In this document: positions 8,685-19,562 of the stretch, piece after piece | How the letters are laid out: each line of letters starts with the position of its first letter | Numbering within the stretch: the stretch's first letter is position 1 | Assembly: GCA_902705825.1 (NCBI GenBank) | Contig: CACSIL010000045.1 | Coordinates: 187,224-251,223 of the forward strand | Source of the DNA: Halioglobus japonicus | GTDB taxonomy: Bacteria; Pseudomonadota; Gammaproteobacteria; Pseudomonadales; Halieaceae | Length of the DNA: 64,000 nt | Direction: 5' to 3' | Notes under the pieces: model-generated | The model's input: the letters and a program-made list of their open reading frames with translations, nothing else | Told to the model about the DNA's origin: nothing | Databases searched by the model: none | Program-made: the position numbers and the translations under genes

Positions 8685-10382
8685 TCAGGCACCTCCCTTG
8701 GCGTTTTCTACCAGTGAACGGGCGATCACTTTCAGCGCCAACGTTTCCTCCGCACCCTCAAAGATTGACAGAACACGGGCGTCGGCGAAATAGCGGCTCA
8801 CGGGTGTTTCCTCAGCATAGCCCATGCCACCGTGAATCTGCAGCGCCTCGCGTGTTAACCATTCTGCCGTCTTGCTGGCAAACAACTTGGCAGCACTGGC
8901 TTCCATATCGCCTGCGCCGGTATCCATAAGCTCTGCGACATCGTAGGTAATTTGTCGGCACGCCAGCAATAAGGCCGCCATACGCCCGAGTTTGACCTGG
9001 GTGAGTTGATATTCTGCAATGGGTTGCGCGAACACCACGCGCTCTTTGGAGTAGGATATCGCTCGTTCAAACGCGGCGCGCATTACTCCGACAGCGCGTG
9101 CGGCTGTCTGTATGCGACCGCCGGCAAAGCCTGCCATCGCGTAGTAGAAGCCTTTTCCTTCACCCTCGGATTCCCCCAGCATATTCTCAGCCGGTACAAA
9201 GAAATCATCGAAGAACAGTTCGTACGAGTGCATGCCCCGATAGCCCATGGTGGCAATCGCCCGCCCCGTCAGTTTGCCACCGGTTTCAGGCGTCACCTCA
9301 AATTCGTGTCCGTCGCTGGAGGGTTTCTCAACCAGAAACATGGACAGACCCCGATGGCCCAGCGCCATGTCGGCATTGGTGCGCGCCAGCACCAGCAGAA
9401 CGCCTGCCTTGCCGCCAAAGGTACACCAGGTCTTGGCACCATTGAGTATCCAGCCACCTTCAGTGGCAGTAGCGCGCAGTTTCACACCAGCGACATCGGA
9501 ACCGTAATTCGGTTCGGTGACAGCCACCGCGCACAGCGGTTCACCGACGGCGATTTGCGGCAGCCAGTGGTGTTTCTGCTTTTCGCTGCCGCCTTTGAGC
9601 AGAGCGCGCGAGAGAATTTCCGGGCGTGTAATCAGGCTGCCGGCACCACCGAGTGAGCCGCGGGATAATTCCTCGGTGACGACAATCATGCCCAGCGTGT
9701 CTTCCTTGTCATCTTCCTGCAAACCGCCATAGCTCTCTGGAATGGAGAGGCCGAACATGCCCATCTCTTTCAAGGGCTCCAGTATTTCGTCGGGAATGAT
9801 GAGATCCTGCCGGTGGATTTCTTCTGCCAGCGGCGCAACTACATCGTCGGAAAAGCGACGAAACGTATCGCGCATCATGGTGTGGTGTTCGCTCAGCAAA
9901 TCCGGGCCGAGATCGCCATCCCTGTCCAGAACACTCTGGCCGATGGCGGCAATATTTTGCGCTGCGAGCTGTTGCTCGAGAAATGCAGCCGCACCCGGTT
10001 CAGCTTCAATTGCGCTGATACCGGCAAGGGTGATGCCAAAATCCTTTACCCGCGTGCGCAGCCGATTAAGCGTATTGGATACGGCTTCGGCGCAGAACAG
10101 GTTCGCCAACTGCACGGTGAAGGTACTACTTGAGGACGAATCGGTGGAGAGGCGTTGGGCATGAGTGATAAGAAACTTCGCCGCCGTGCACTCGGACCAG
10201 ATAACCGATAATTCGTAGCAGGCAAGCTGGTGTTCATCCAGACGTGCCGGCACCACGCGACCCGCTTCTGTGGTGCGCGCTTTCAGCGCAGAAAGGGCTT
10301 CGTCGATTAGCTGAGTCGTTGCAGAAAGTACAGCAACGGCCTGTTCGAGCTGTTGCCCGTCATTCAGGGTTACGTCTGGCAT
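8685..10382 (-). CDS. mcd: (2S)-Methylsuccinyl-CoA dehydrogenase
   Basis: Acyl-CoA dehydrogenase family flavoprotein, 565 residues, oxidising methylsuccinyl-CoA to mesaconyl-CoA. About 160 residues precede the usual acyl-CoA dehydrogenase fold (which begins near HTMMRDTFRRF), the extension typical of Mcd and absent from ordinary dehydrogenases. The FAD/substrate-site segments AVTEPNYGSDVAG and GAKTWCTFGG and the C-terminal IHGGMGYAEETPVSRYFADARV and SIFEGAEE are present. It is the first gene of the minus-strand operon mcd-mch-ecm-meaB-mcl1 and follows a promoter and inverted repeat described separately. Electrons would go to ETF. The confidence comes from the length, the extension and the operon. 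Confidence 0.93.
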   Translation of the reverse strand: MPDVTLNDGQQLEQAVAVLSATTQLIDEALSALKARTTEAGRVVPARLDEHQLACYELSVIWSECTAAKFLITHAQRLSTDSSSSSTFTVQLANLFCAEAVSNTLNRLRTRVKDFGITLAGISAIEAEPGAAAFLEQQLAAQNIAAIGQSVLDRDGDLGPDLLSEHHTMMRDTFRRFSDDVVAPLAEEIHRQDLIIPDEILEPLKEMGMFGLSIPESYGGLQEDDKEDTLGMIVVTEELSRGSLGGAGSLITRPEILSRALLKGGSEKQKHHWLPQIAVGEPLCAVAVTEPNYGSDVAGVKLRATATEGGWILNGAKTWCTFGGKAGVLLVLARTNADMALGHRGLSMFLVEKPSSDGHEFEVTPETGGKLTGRAIATMGYRGMHSYELFFDDFFVPAENMLGESEGEGKGFYYAMAGFAGGRIQTAARAVGVMRAAFERAISYSKERVVFAQPIAEYQLTQVKLGRMAALLLACRQITYDVAELMDTGAGDMEASAAKLFASKTAEWLTREALQIHGGMGYAEETPVSRYFADARVLSIFEGAEETLALKVIARSLVENAKGGA

Positions 10383-10449
10383 GTTTGATCCTGATCTGTG
10401 AGTTTACGTGTACCGCCCCGGGTCATTACAGGAACCTGAGAGCCTCGAA

Positions 10450-10471
10450 GCGGTTTAACCATTCAAACCGC
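10450..10471. promoter_or_regulatory. Inverted repeat, candidate operator of the mcd operon
   Basis: GCGGTTT (10450-10456) and AAACCGC (10465-10471) are perfect 7-base arms around an 8-base spacer. The repeat starts two bases downstream (in minus-strand sense) of the predicted -10 element, so it would overlap the transcription start of mcd, a classical repressor position. No regulator gene is adjacent, so the protein that binds is unknown. A short RNA hairpin at the 5' end of the transcript is the alternative. Confidence 0.5.
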
Positions 10472-10473
10472 GA

Positions 10474-10502
10474 ATTTTATAGGTTCGGACCCGAATAGAC
10501 AA
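10474..10502 (-). promoter_or_regulatory. Predicted sigma70 promoter for mcd operon
   Basis: Read on the minus strand, TTGTCT (10502-10497) and TAAAAT (10479-10474) are separated by 17 bases, a good -35/-10 pair. It lies about 90 bases ahead of the mcd start codon. Found by eye, without a score. Confidence 0.5.
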
Positions 10503-10813
10503 CCTGTCTGCAACGCGGGTAGTGACTTGGTTTGATCCTGTCACGGTCACTCGCGCTGCTCGCTAATCACTGCGCGTTCTAAAGTGCACGCGCTAGAGCG
10601 GTAAGCCGATAATGCGGACCAGTTGGCTCATATGTGTCAGTGGCTTAGCCGGTTACGCCTCTGAATGAGCCCAGCCGAGCCGTGCGATGTTAGGTGTTAT
10701 ACGCTCTCACAGTCGAATGGATCACTTGCTTCGCGCTTGCTCCAGAGCCGTACCCTTGGGTATCCTTGGCGGCCGCCATCCGGCGCACCAGAATTTTTCA
10801 GAGGGATTTCTCC
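10503..10813. other. Intergenic region between divergent mcd promoter and mcl2
   Basis: About 310 bases without a convincing gene. It should hold the mcl2 promoter, but I could not pick one confidently. The segment GTTTGATCCTG occurs just before the mcd start (near 10383) and again near 10530. No RNA gene or riboswitch fold was recognised; in particular no cobalamin riboswitch was seen by eye. Confidence 0.4.
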
Positions 10814-11686
10814 ATGTCTATAAAGCCACGTCGTTCATTGCTGTATATGCCAGGCTCAAACCCCCGGGCGCTGGATAAGGCACGCTCGCTGCCCGCTGAC
10901 GGCTTGATTCTCGACATGGAGGACTCCGTGGCACCGGACGCCAAGGCGCTGGCGCGCGAGCAGATTGGTGCAGCGCTCAAGGAGGGCGGCTATGGTCACC
11001 GGGAATTGATTGTACGGATCAATGCGCTGTCAACTGAGTGGGGCGTCGCCGATATCGAGGCGATTTGTGGGTTTGCCACACCACCGGACGCCGTTCTGAT
11101 CCCTAAAATTGATACCGCAGCGGATGTGGTTGAGGCCATCTCAGCCTTTGAAAAGGCCGGTTGCCCGGACAGTGTGGCCATGTGGATTATGGCTGAAACA
11201 CCGCTGTGTATCCTGAATATCGCCGAAATTGCTGGTGCACACCCCCGGCTGGCCGGCATGGTGATGGGGACTTCCGATTTGTCCAAGGATACCGGTGTCA
11301 GGCACACGCCTGATCGCCTTGGGTTTATCACGGCCCTCAACCTCTGCGTTTACGCCAGTCGAGCGCATGGCCTGACGATTATCGACGGCGTGCAACTTGA
11401 TCTGCAGGACGAAGAGTTGTTGCGCTACTCCTGCGAACAGGGGCGCGATCTGGGCTTTGACGGCAAGAGCTTGATTCACCCCAAACAGGTAGATGCTGCA
11501 AATGCCGCTTTCGCCCCTGACGAAAAAGAACTTGAATCCGCACGCGAAATTATCGCCGGGTTTGAAGAGGCGATGGCACTCGGTAAGGGTGTGGTTGTGG
11601 TAAATGGCCGGCTGGTGGAAAACCTGCACGTTGAAGAGGCGAAGCGCAAGCTGGCTTTGGCAGAGGCTATAGCCTCTCTGCAGTAG
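10814..11686 (+). CDS. mcl2: CoA-ester lyase family, (3S)-malyl-CoA thioesterase
   Basis: 290-residue CitE-like protein starting at ATG 10814, eight bases after GAGGGA; the frame stays open upstream but the family N-terminus (KPRRSLLYMPGSNPRAL) starts here. In Rhodobacter the shorter paralogue Mcl2 hydrolyses (3S)-malyl-CoA to malate and CoA, completing the glyoxylate branch of the ethylmalonyl-CoA pathway. Seen features are LILDMEDSVAPDAK with the metal-site acids, RINAL, LIPKID, MAETP and the GKSLIHPKQV ending. It is shorter than mcl1 and diverges from the mcd operon. Distinguishing thioesterase from lyase or citrate lyase beta subunit needs more than sequence; the pathway context favours Mcl2. 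Confidence 0.85.
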   Translation: MSIKPRRSLLYMPGSNPRALDKARSLPADGLILDMEDSVAPDAKALAREQIGAALKEGGYGHRELIVRINALSTEWGVADIEAICGFATPPDAVLIPKIDTAADVVEAISAFEKAGCPDSVAMWIMAETPLCILNIAEIAGAHPRLAGMVMGTSDLSKDTGVRHTPDRLGFITALNLCVYASRAHGLTIIDGVQLDLQDEELLRYSCEQGRDLGFDGKSLIHPKQVDAANAAFAPDEKELESAREIIAGFEEAMALGKGVVVVNGRLVENLHVEEAKRKLALAEAIASLQ

Positions 11687-11699
11687 AACGCCCAACGTT

Positions 11700-12200
11700 T
11701 TACAGGTGCAGTGACCGCAGCTCCGGGTCTTCAACACTGTAGCGCCACAGATCATCGAACAGTTCGAGGTGGCGCACAGTTGATGAGCCGGAATCCGGCT
11801 CAAAAAAGGCATCGTGGTCGCTGCCACCGGGTTTGTATAGCACGCCGTCTCTATCGCGTATCACAATGGTTTCGTTGTTCCACTGCGGGTGCTCTGCGAG
11901 TTTTCGCAGTTTGACGACACTGGGTAGGCGGCGCGCCAGTAGCAGCAGTTTATGGCTGCGGCCCACCAACGCACGTGAGTCATTGATAAGGATTCTTACC
12001 TCTGCTTGCCGGCTGCTGCGGGCGAGCGCGCTCAGTGCATCGACCAGCTCACTGTTGTCAAACGCGGTGTAATCCAGTTGCGGGCTCTGGATGCAGATAT
12101 GGCGCGCGGCGCTTTTCGCCAGTGAAACAACATAGCGATCAAAGGGAGTAGGGTAGGCGACGCCAGTAGTGAAGTCGCAGCTTAACTCGCTATTCGACAT
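11700..12200 (-). CDS. Conserved hypothetical protein, PLD-like fold suspected
   Basis: 166-residue soluble protein. Its middle (residues about 30-100) alternates strand and helix with HICIQSPQLDY, VRILINDSRALVGRSHKLLLLARRLPS, reminiscent of phospholipase-D-like domains but without an HKD motif, as in a DUF (DUF7931-like) often fused to or next to acetyltransferases. Its start codon overlaps the 3' end of roxA by 11 bases, so it is the last gene of the rluE-to-roxA operon. It converges on mcl2 with only 13 bases between. Function unknown. Confidence 0.75.
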   Translation of the reverse strand: MSNSELSCDFTTGVAYPTPFDRYVVSLAKSAARHICIQSPQLDYTAFDNSELVDALSALARSSRQAEVRILINDSRALVGRSHKLLLLARRLPSVVKLRKLAEHPQWNNETIVIRDRDGVLYKPGGSDHDAFFEPDSGSSTVRHLELFDDLWRYSVEDPELRSLHL

Positions 12201-13326
12201 GGAGACAGCCGCTCTGTATCAGACGCTCAAGCATACTCGCAGTATCGGAGTCAGCCAGGGCTTTGTCCAGCGTGCCACCCGTCAGGCATTGCCTGTTACA
12301 GAGAATCAGCAGGCTCGCCAGAGCGCTGGGCTGACAAGCGAACCCCTCGCCATTGGCGAATACTGTTACCTCGTCCTCGCCTTCCTGCCACGCCAGTTTA
12401 GCCGCTGGGTGAAGTGACACACTTGCAGCGCCATTGTGGAGTAGGGTGGAGGCCTGCTCCTGTTCGTCCGGATCGGGTTCGCTGTCGTAGCGCGGCTCAG
12501 TGACCAGTTCGCCAAACCACTGGCTGTCGACGTTTTGCTCCAATGCGCGGCGTACCTGCGACAGTGCGCGTTCCACGTCGGCGCTCTCAATCTCGCCAGC
12601 GCGGGTGCACGGCGCTCTGCCAGCATCGCGATAAAAGCGTTCGTCGTCGGTTTGCAGCAGCAGTTCATCGGTCCAGCGCGAGACCAGATCGTTGATTGTC
12701 GGTGCCCTGAAGCCGATGGAGAATGTCGTGCACTCGCCAACGGCAATGCCCCAGTGTGCTATTCCAGGTGGTACATAGAGGATGTCGCCGGGGTCCAGCA
12801 GGAATTCTTCTTGTGTTTCGAAATCCTGGAGAAGCCGCATGTCTTGGTGTGGAAGAAGCGCGGTGTTGCTATCGCAGTGCTGGCCAACACGCCACAGCCT
12901 TTGCCCCTCGCCCTGCAGCAGGAATACATCGTAGTTATCGTAGTGGGGGCCGGCACTGCCACCATCTACCGCGTAGCTGACCATTACATCGTCCATGCGC
13001 CAGCGGGGAATAAAATCGAACAGCCGCTGCAGCTCTGCCACTTCGGGAAAGTAATGATCCACTGCCTGTACCAGCAGAGTCCATGGGTGGTCGCGGGAAA
13101 AATCGGCAGTGGAAAACGGGCCGTGATGTAACTGCCAGCCATCGTCGCGCTTTTCGATCAGACGCGATTCGACATCGTCCTCTAGTGCGAGCCCGGCCAG
13201 GTGATCGCTGCCCAGTGGTGGCGTAAAGCCCGCACTGCCATTCCTGATCAGTAGGGGCTTGCGCTGCCAATACTCGTTGAGGAATACGTCGCGATCAAGG
13301 TTGAGCTGCCAGTTGCCGCTCATCAC
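12190..13326 (-). CDS. roxA: Ribosomal protein L16 arginine hydroxylase (JmjC/cupin)
   Basis: 2-oxoglutarate/Fe(II) oxygenase of the YcfD/RoxA family, 378 residues; YcfD hydroxylates Arg81 of ribosomal protein L16. The JmjC iron site is visible: HYD at residues 128-130 (His128, Asp130) and the distal His191 in PPGIAHWG. The C-terminal third is the winged-helix-like dimer extension of this family. It starts five bases after the purB stop and overlaps the next small gene, so it is inside the translation-related operon with rluE, mnmA and hflD, which agrees with a role on the ribosome. Confidence 0.93.
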   Translation of the reverse strand: MMSGNWQLNLDRDVFLNEYWQRKPLLIRNGSAGFTPPLGSDHLAGLALEDDVESRLIEKRDDGWQLHHGPFSTADFSRDHPWTLLVQAVDHYFPEVAELQRLFDFIPRWRMDDVMVSYAVDGGSAGPHYDNYDVFLLQGEGQRLWRVGQHCDSNTALLPHQDMRLLQDFETQEEFLLDPGDILYVPPGIAHWGIAVGECTTFSIGFRAPTINDLVSRWTDELLLQTDDERFYRDAGRAPCTRAGEIESADVERALSQVRRALEQNVDSQWFGELVTEPRYDSEPDPDEQEQASTLLHNGAASVSLHPAAKLAWQEGEDEVTVFANGEGFACQPSALASLLILCNRQCLTGGTLDKALADSDTASMLERLIQSGCLHVE

Positions 13327-13331
13327 TGCGG

Positions 13332-15372
<2,041 letters not shown>

Positions 15373-15376
<4 letters not shown>

Positions 15377-16467
15377 CGACTTTGCTCAATAACACCGCCA
15401 CCCAGACAGCGGTCAGACAGGTAAAATACCACGGATTGACCGGGAGTTATGGCGCGTTGGGGTACATCGAAATCTACCTGATAGCCATGCTCTTCACTGT
15501 GGGAAAGCGTACAGGGCTGATCGCTTTGGCGATATCGCACTTTGGCCATACAGTGCAGGGGCAGTTGCGGCGGCTCGCCGGCCACCCAGAAGATCTCCCC
15601 TGCGTGGAGTTGCGATTTAAACAGCGCGGGGTGATCGTTACCCTGAGCGACGAGCAATACATTGTTTGCGAGGTCTTTTTCCACGACATACCACGGCGCC
15701 TCTGTGTGCTGCGCGCTACCGCCGATTCCCAGGCCCTGGCGCTGACCTATCGTGTGGTACATCAGGCCCTGGTGAGTGCCCAGCACCTCGCCATCGAGGC
15801 TGTGGATTTCACCCGGCTGCGCCGGCAGATACTGTTGCAAAAAGTCCTTGAAGCGACGCTCGCCGATAAAGCAGATACCGGTGGAGTCCTTTTTTCTGGC
15901 CGTTGCCAACCCGTGATCTTCCGCCAGTTGGCGCACCTTCGGTTTTTCAATTTCGCCCACCGGGAACAGTGTTTTCTCCAGCTCGGCATGGCCTACCGCG
16001 TGCAGGAAGTAACTCTGGTCCTTGTTCGGATCAAGCCCTTTCAATAGCGTGGCTCGCCCGTCAGTGTTTCCCAACCTTGTATAGTGCCCGGTCGCGATGT
16101 AATCGGCATCCAGCAGCAGCGCGTATTCCAGGAATGCCTTGAACTTGATCTCCCGATTACACAGGATATCGGGATTGGGTGTGCGTCCCGCTCGGTACTC
16201 CGCCAGGAAATGCTCGAAAACGTTGTCCCAGTATTCGGCGGCAAAATTTGCACCGTGCAGGGTAATACCCAGTTTGTCTGCCACTGCCTGAGCATCCGCA
16301 AAATCCTCCTTCGCGGTGCAGTATTCGGTGCCATCGTCTTCCTCCCAGTTTTTCATAAAGAGGCCCTCGACGTGATACCCCTGTTGTTGTAACAACAGCG
16401 CAGCGACAGAGGAGTCAACACCGCCGGACATACCGACGATGACTTTTTGGGAGGCTTTTTGGTTCAT
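15373..16467 (-). CDS. mnmA: tRNA-specific 2-thiouridylase MnmA
   Basis: Adenylates and thiolates U34 of tRNA-Lys, -Glu and -Gln. The PP-loop ATP site [15 protein letters not shown] is at residues 13-27; the two catalytic cysteines are seen in ILCNREIKF and in [11 protein letters not shown]. At 364 residues it has the full family length. It overlaps nudJ upstream and hflD downstream by four bases each (ATGA type), so translation is coupled. Confidence 0.97.
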
Positions 16468-16916
16468 GTACCGAGTATCAGATCCAACGGGTGAAAAATG
16501 CCCTGACGATGTTGTTCAATGACGGCGAGGGCTATGGGGCTGCGCATTCTAGCAGACTTGGCGAGAATTTCCTCGTAATCAAGCCAGTGCACGGCGTGGA
16601 TGTCCGGGTCGATTACCGCATCTTCGTCCCTGAGCAAAGGGGTCGCCAGAAACGTAGTACGAAAGTAGGTGTTGTTGTTGCTGGGCGCTCTGTGGAGTGC
16701 TATTCCCAGTACGCCGGTTAACTGAACACGCCAACCCGTTTCCTCCAGCGTTTCGCGCAGGGCGGCCTCGGTGAGGGATTCGCAATCCTCCAGGTGGCCG
16801 GCGGGTTGATTGAATACCATTTCACCGCTGAACTTGTCGCGTTCTTCGACCATCAGGTATTTGCCGTCTTTTTCGATGACACAAGCTACGGTAACGTGCG
16901 GGGACCAGCGATCCAT
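16464..16916 (-). CDS. nudJ: Nudix hydrolase, NudJ-like
   Basis: 150-residue Nudix enzyme; NudJ of E. coli cleaves thiamine pyrophosphate and other phosphates. A complete Nudix box begins at GHLEDCE near residue 40 and continues through REtLEETGW, with every required Gly, Glu and Arg. It starts immediately after the rluE stop and overlaps mnmA by four bases, the nudJ-mnmA order seen in enterobacteria. Substrate is inferred from the family. Confidence 0.9.
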   Translation of the reverse strand: MDRWSPHVTVACVIEKDGKYLMVEERDKFSGEMVFNQPAGHLEDCESLTEAALRETLEETGWRVQLTGVLGIALHRAPSNNNTYFRTTFLATPLLRDEDAVIDPDIHAVHWLDYEEILAKSARMRSPIALAVIEQHRQGIFHPLDLILGT

Positions 16917-17525
16917 CTAGTGCTTCCTTCTGGTTGATCGGGGAGGTTTTGATGATCTATGTCCCCTGTTGTGAGCAGCGGGCATATGCACCGTCAGTTC
17001 ACGATACTGGCCTGGCTGCAGGTCATCAAGTGACCACTGTCCGACAGCAGTGCGCACCAGTCGCAGGGTAGGGAGGCCAACCGCTGCTGTCATGCGGCGC
17101 ACCTGTCGATTGCGTCCCTCTTGAATGGACAGCTCCAGCCAGCTGTCCGGCACGGTCTTGCGCACGCGCACAGGGGGCGTTCTATCCCATAATTGAGGAG
17201 GGGGTATCTGCCGGGATCTGGCGGGCCGTGTCGGCCCATCCTTGAGCTCGACGCCGCCTGCCAATTGGGCTAAAGCAGCAGCGTCGACCACGCCTTCCAC
17301 CTGGGCCAGGTAGGTTTTCCATTTTTTGTGCTCAGGGTTTGCGATCTGCTGCTGTAACTGACCGTCATCGGTGAGTAGTAACAGCCCTTCAGAATCGAAA
17401 TCAAGACGCCCGGCAACCCGACAGCCCGGTGCTGACAGGTAATCGGCCAGTGTCGCCCGGCCCTGGTCGTCAGTAAATTGGCTGAGGACATTGAAGGGCT
17501 TGTTAAACAGGATCAGTCTGGCCAT
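16917..17525 (-). CDS. rluE: 23S rRNA pseudouridine synthase RluE type
   Basis: 202-residue RsuA/RluE-family pseudouridine synthase; RluE modifies U2457 of 23S rRNA. Starting at ATG 17525 the protein opens with MARLILFNKPFNVLSQF, the family beginning; an extended frame to 17642 would overlap the icd leader. The catalytic aspartate is in GRLDFDSEGLLLL. The N-terminal S4 domain found in RsuA/RluB is missing, as is normal for RluE. It is the first gene of the operon ending at 11700 and is divergent from icd. Confidence 0.93.
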   Translation of the reverse strand: MARLILFNKPFNVLSQFTDDQGRATLADYLSAPGCRVAGRLDFDSEGLLLLTDDGQLQQQIANPEHKKWKTYLAQVEGVVDAAALAQLAGGVELKDGPTRPARSRQIPPPQLWDRTPPVRVRKTVPDSWLELSIQEGRNRQVRRMTAAVGLPTLRLVRTAVGQWSLDDLQPGQYRELTVHMPAAHNRGHRSSKPPRSTRRKH

Positions 17526-17667
17526 TAAAAATTGTCGTCGGTATAAAATATTTTGAGTCGGAGCGAGAGCACAGCCGAGCTGGCGTGCTACAATCCGTGC
17601 CGTTTTCTCAGGAGGCACAGCATAACACCTCTTGAGTTCCACGAACCCCGAAGCAACGGAGCATACT

Positions 17668-18921
17668 ATGGGCTACAAGCATATTCAGGTTCCTTCACAA
17701 GGTGACAAAATCACCGTAAACGAAGATTTCAGCCTGAACGTCCCAAACAATCCAATCATTCCCTATATCGAGGGAGACGGAATCGGTATTGATATCACCC
17801 CGGTTATGGTTGATGTGGTTAACGCCGCAGTCGACAAGGCCTACGGCGGTGAAAAGAAAATTTCCTGGATGGAAATATTCACCGGTGAGAAAGCTGCAGA
17901 AATGTACGATGGCGACTGGTTTCCCGAGGAAACCCTGGACGCGATCAAAGAATATGTCGTCGGTATCAAGGGCCCGTTAACCACACCTGTGGGCGGCGGC
18001 TTCCGCTCGCTGAACGTGGCCCTGCGTCAGGAACTGGACCTGTACACCTGCCTGCGCCCGGTGCGTTGGTTTGAGGGTGTACCGTCACCGGTCAAGGCGC
18101 CTGGCGATTGTAATATGGTGATTTTCAGGGAGAACTCCGAGGATATCTACGCGGGTATCGAGTATCAGCCGGGCACTCCCGAGGCGCAAAAGCTGGTTGA
18201 TTTTCTGATCAACGAGATGGGCGTAACCAAAATCCGCTTCCCCGAGAACGTGGGTATCGGTATCAAGCCTGTGTCCGAGGAAGGTACCAAGCGCCTGGTG
18301 CGCAAGGCCATACAGTACGCCATTGATCAGGATCTGCCTTCAGTGACCCTGGTGCACAAAGGCAACATCATGAAATTCACCGAAGGTGCATTTCGCGACT
18401 GGGGCTATGAGTTGGCACAGCAGGAATTTGGCGGCGAACTGCTCGATGGCGGCCCCTGGGTTTCTGTGAAAAACCCTAACAATGGCAAGGAGATCATCAT
18501 CAAGGATGTTATCGCCGACGCCATGCTGCAACAGATCCTCACCCGTCCCAAGGAGTACAGCGTGGTTGCCACGCTTAACCTGAACGGTGATTATCTGTCC
18601 GATGCGCTGGCCGCTCAGGTCGGTGGCATTGGTATTGCACCGGGGGCCAACCTGTCCGATACCATTGCGTTGTTTGAGGCTACGCACGGTACGGCGCCCA
18701 AATACGCGGGTCAGGACAAAGTGAACCCCGGTTCTCTCATCCTCTCTGCGGAAATGATGCTGCGGCATATGGGCTGGAACGAAGCGGCTGATCTTATTAT
18801 CGACGGTATGAACGGTGCTATTCAGAAGCGCACTGTTACCTACGATTTCGAGCGGCAGATGGAGGGTGCAACTCTCCTGAGTTGTTCAGAGTTTGGCAAG
18901 GCGATCGTGGAATCCATGTAA
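17668..18921 (+). CDS. icd: NADP-dependent isocitrate dehydrogenase
   Basis: Oxidative decarboxylation of isocitrate to 2-oxoglutarate in the TCA cycle. 417 residues from ATG 17668, preceded by GGAG (17658-17661); an in-frame TTG at 17632 is less likely because homologues begin near the chosen Met. The substrate segment [18 protein letters not shown] contains the phosphorylatable active-site serine of the E. coli enzyme, and [17 protein letters not shown] is the metal/active-site region. It ends before a strong intrinsic terminator. Regulation of this enzyme matters because the ethylmalonyl-CoA genes here supply an alternative to the glyoxylate cycle. Confidence 0.97.
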   Translation: MGYKHIQVPSQGDKITVNEDFSLNVPNNPIIPYIEGDGIGIDITPVMVDVVNAAVDKAYGGEKKISWMEIFTGEKAAEMYDGDWFPEETLDAIKEYVVGIKGPLTTPVGGGFRSLNVALRQELDLYTCLRPVRWFEGVPSPVKAPGDCNMVIFRENSEDIYAGIEYQPGTPEAQKLVDFLINEMGVTKIRFPENVGIGIKPVSEEGTKRLVRKAIQYAIDQDLPSVTLVHKGNIMKFTEGAFRDWGYELAQQEFGGELLDGGPWVSVKNPNNGKEIIIKDVIADAMLQQILTRPKEYSVVATLNLNGDYLSDALAAQVGGIGIAPGANLSDTIALFEATHGTAPKYAGQDKVNPGSLILSAEMMLRHMGWNEAADLIIDGMNGAIQKRTVTYDFERQMEGATLLSCSEFGKAIVESM

Positions 18922-18943
18922 CGCCCCAGGCGCGCAGTTCGAA

Positions 18944-18975
18944 GGGGCTCGTGGTGACACGGGCCCCTTTTTTTT
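18944..18975 (+). terminator. Rho-independent terminator of icd
   Basis: Ten-base arms GGGGCTCGTG (18944-18953) and CACGGGCCCC (18958-18967), one T-G wobble, tetraloop GTGA, then eight T (18968-18975). It lies 23 bases after the icd stop codon. Confidence 0.92.
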
Positions 18976-19109
18976 GGGGTGAGATGGCGGGTTATGCAGG
19001 TGCAGACGCACTGGCATTTGGCATGTGCAGCTCCGCAAGCGATGTGTGGGCCCGCGCCAGCATTGTTTCAGAAAATTGCGGGCCTGATAGCAAGACTCAC
19101 TTTTGTTCC

Positions 19110-19140
19110 TTGTTTCCCATCCCTTGAAAAATCGTATAAT
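19110..19140 (+). promoter_or_regulatory. Predicted promoter of clpS-clpA
   Basis: A consensus TATAAT (19135-19140) with TTGTTT (19110-19115) 19 bases upstream. The clpS start codon is about 84 bases further on. The rest of 18976-19223 holds no gene that I can see; the cspD gene found here in Pseudomonas is missing. Confidence 0.55.
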
Positions 19141-19223
19141 GGCAGCCATATATAGGTATTGATGCAATGATTGGCAACAAGAGTGTGCAAGTGAAAGTGA
19201 TCCACCTGTCAGGTCAGTGGCGT

Positions 19224-19547
19224 ATGAGTAAGGAGAAAGAGGATTCCTCCAATGGTCTTGCGTTGGATGAATCAAAACCGGAACTTAAGCGGCCGTCGCT
19301 GTTCAAAGTAGTATTGATAAATGACGACTACACACCCATGGAATTTGTTGTGGAGGTGCTTGAAGTCTTTTTTCGAATGAACCGGGAGCAGGCCACTCAT
19401 GTTATGCTCACTGTGCACACCCAGGGCAAGGGTGTATGCGGTATCTACACTCAGGATATCGCCGAGACTAAAGCAGCCCAGGTGAATCAGTATGCCCGGG
19501 AGAATGAACACCCACTATTGTGTGAAATTGAAGTCGTTGAGGGGTAG
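19224..19547 (+). CDS. clpS: ClpS adaptor protein
   Basis: 107-residue adaptor that binds N-degron substrates and hands them to ClpAP. The core [20 protein letters not shown] and the [12 protein letters not shown] segment are typical. I use ATG 19224, which is close to the family N-terminus; ATG 19167 would add 19 unrelated residues. It lies 15 bases ahead of clpA. With bpt and aat close by, the whole Leu/N-degron route except clpP is encoded within 4.4 kb. Confidence 0.96.
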   Translation: MSKEKEDSSNGLALDESKPELKRPSLFKVVLINDDYTPMEFVVEVLEVFFRMNREQATHVMLTVHTQGKGVCGIYTQDIAETKAAQVNQYARENEHPLLCEIEVVEG

Positions 19548-19562
19548 CCCCGGAGCGTCACT

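Noticed and set aside
10503..10813. Cobalamin riboswitch ahead of B12-dependent genes
   Set aside because: No recognisable B12-box sequence seen by eye in the region; a covariance-model search would be decisive.
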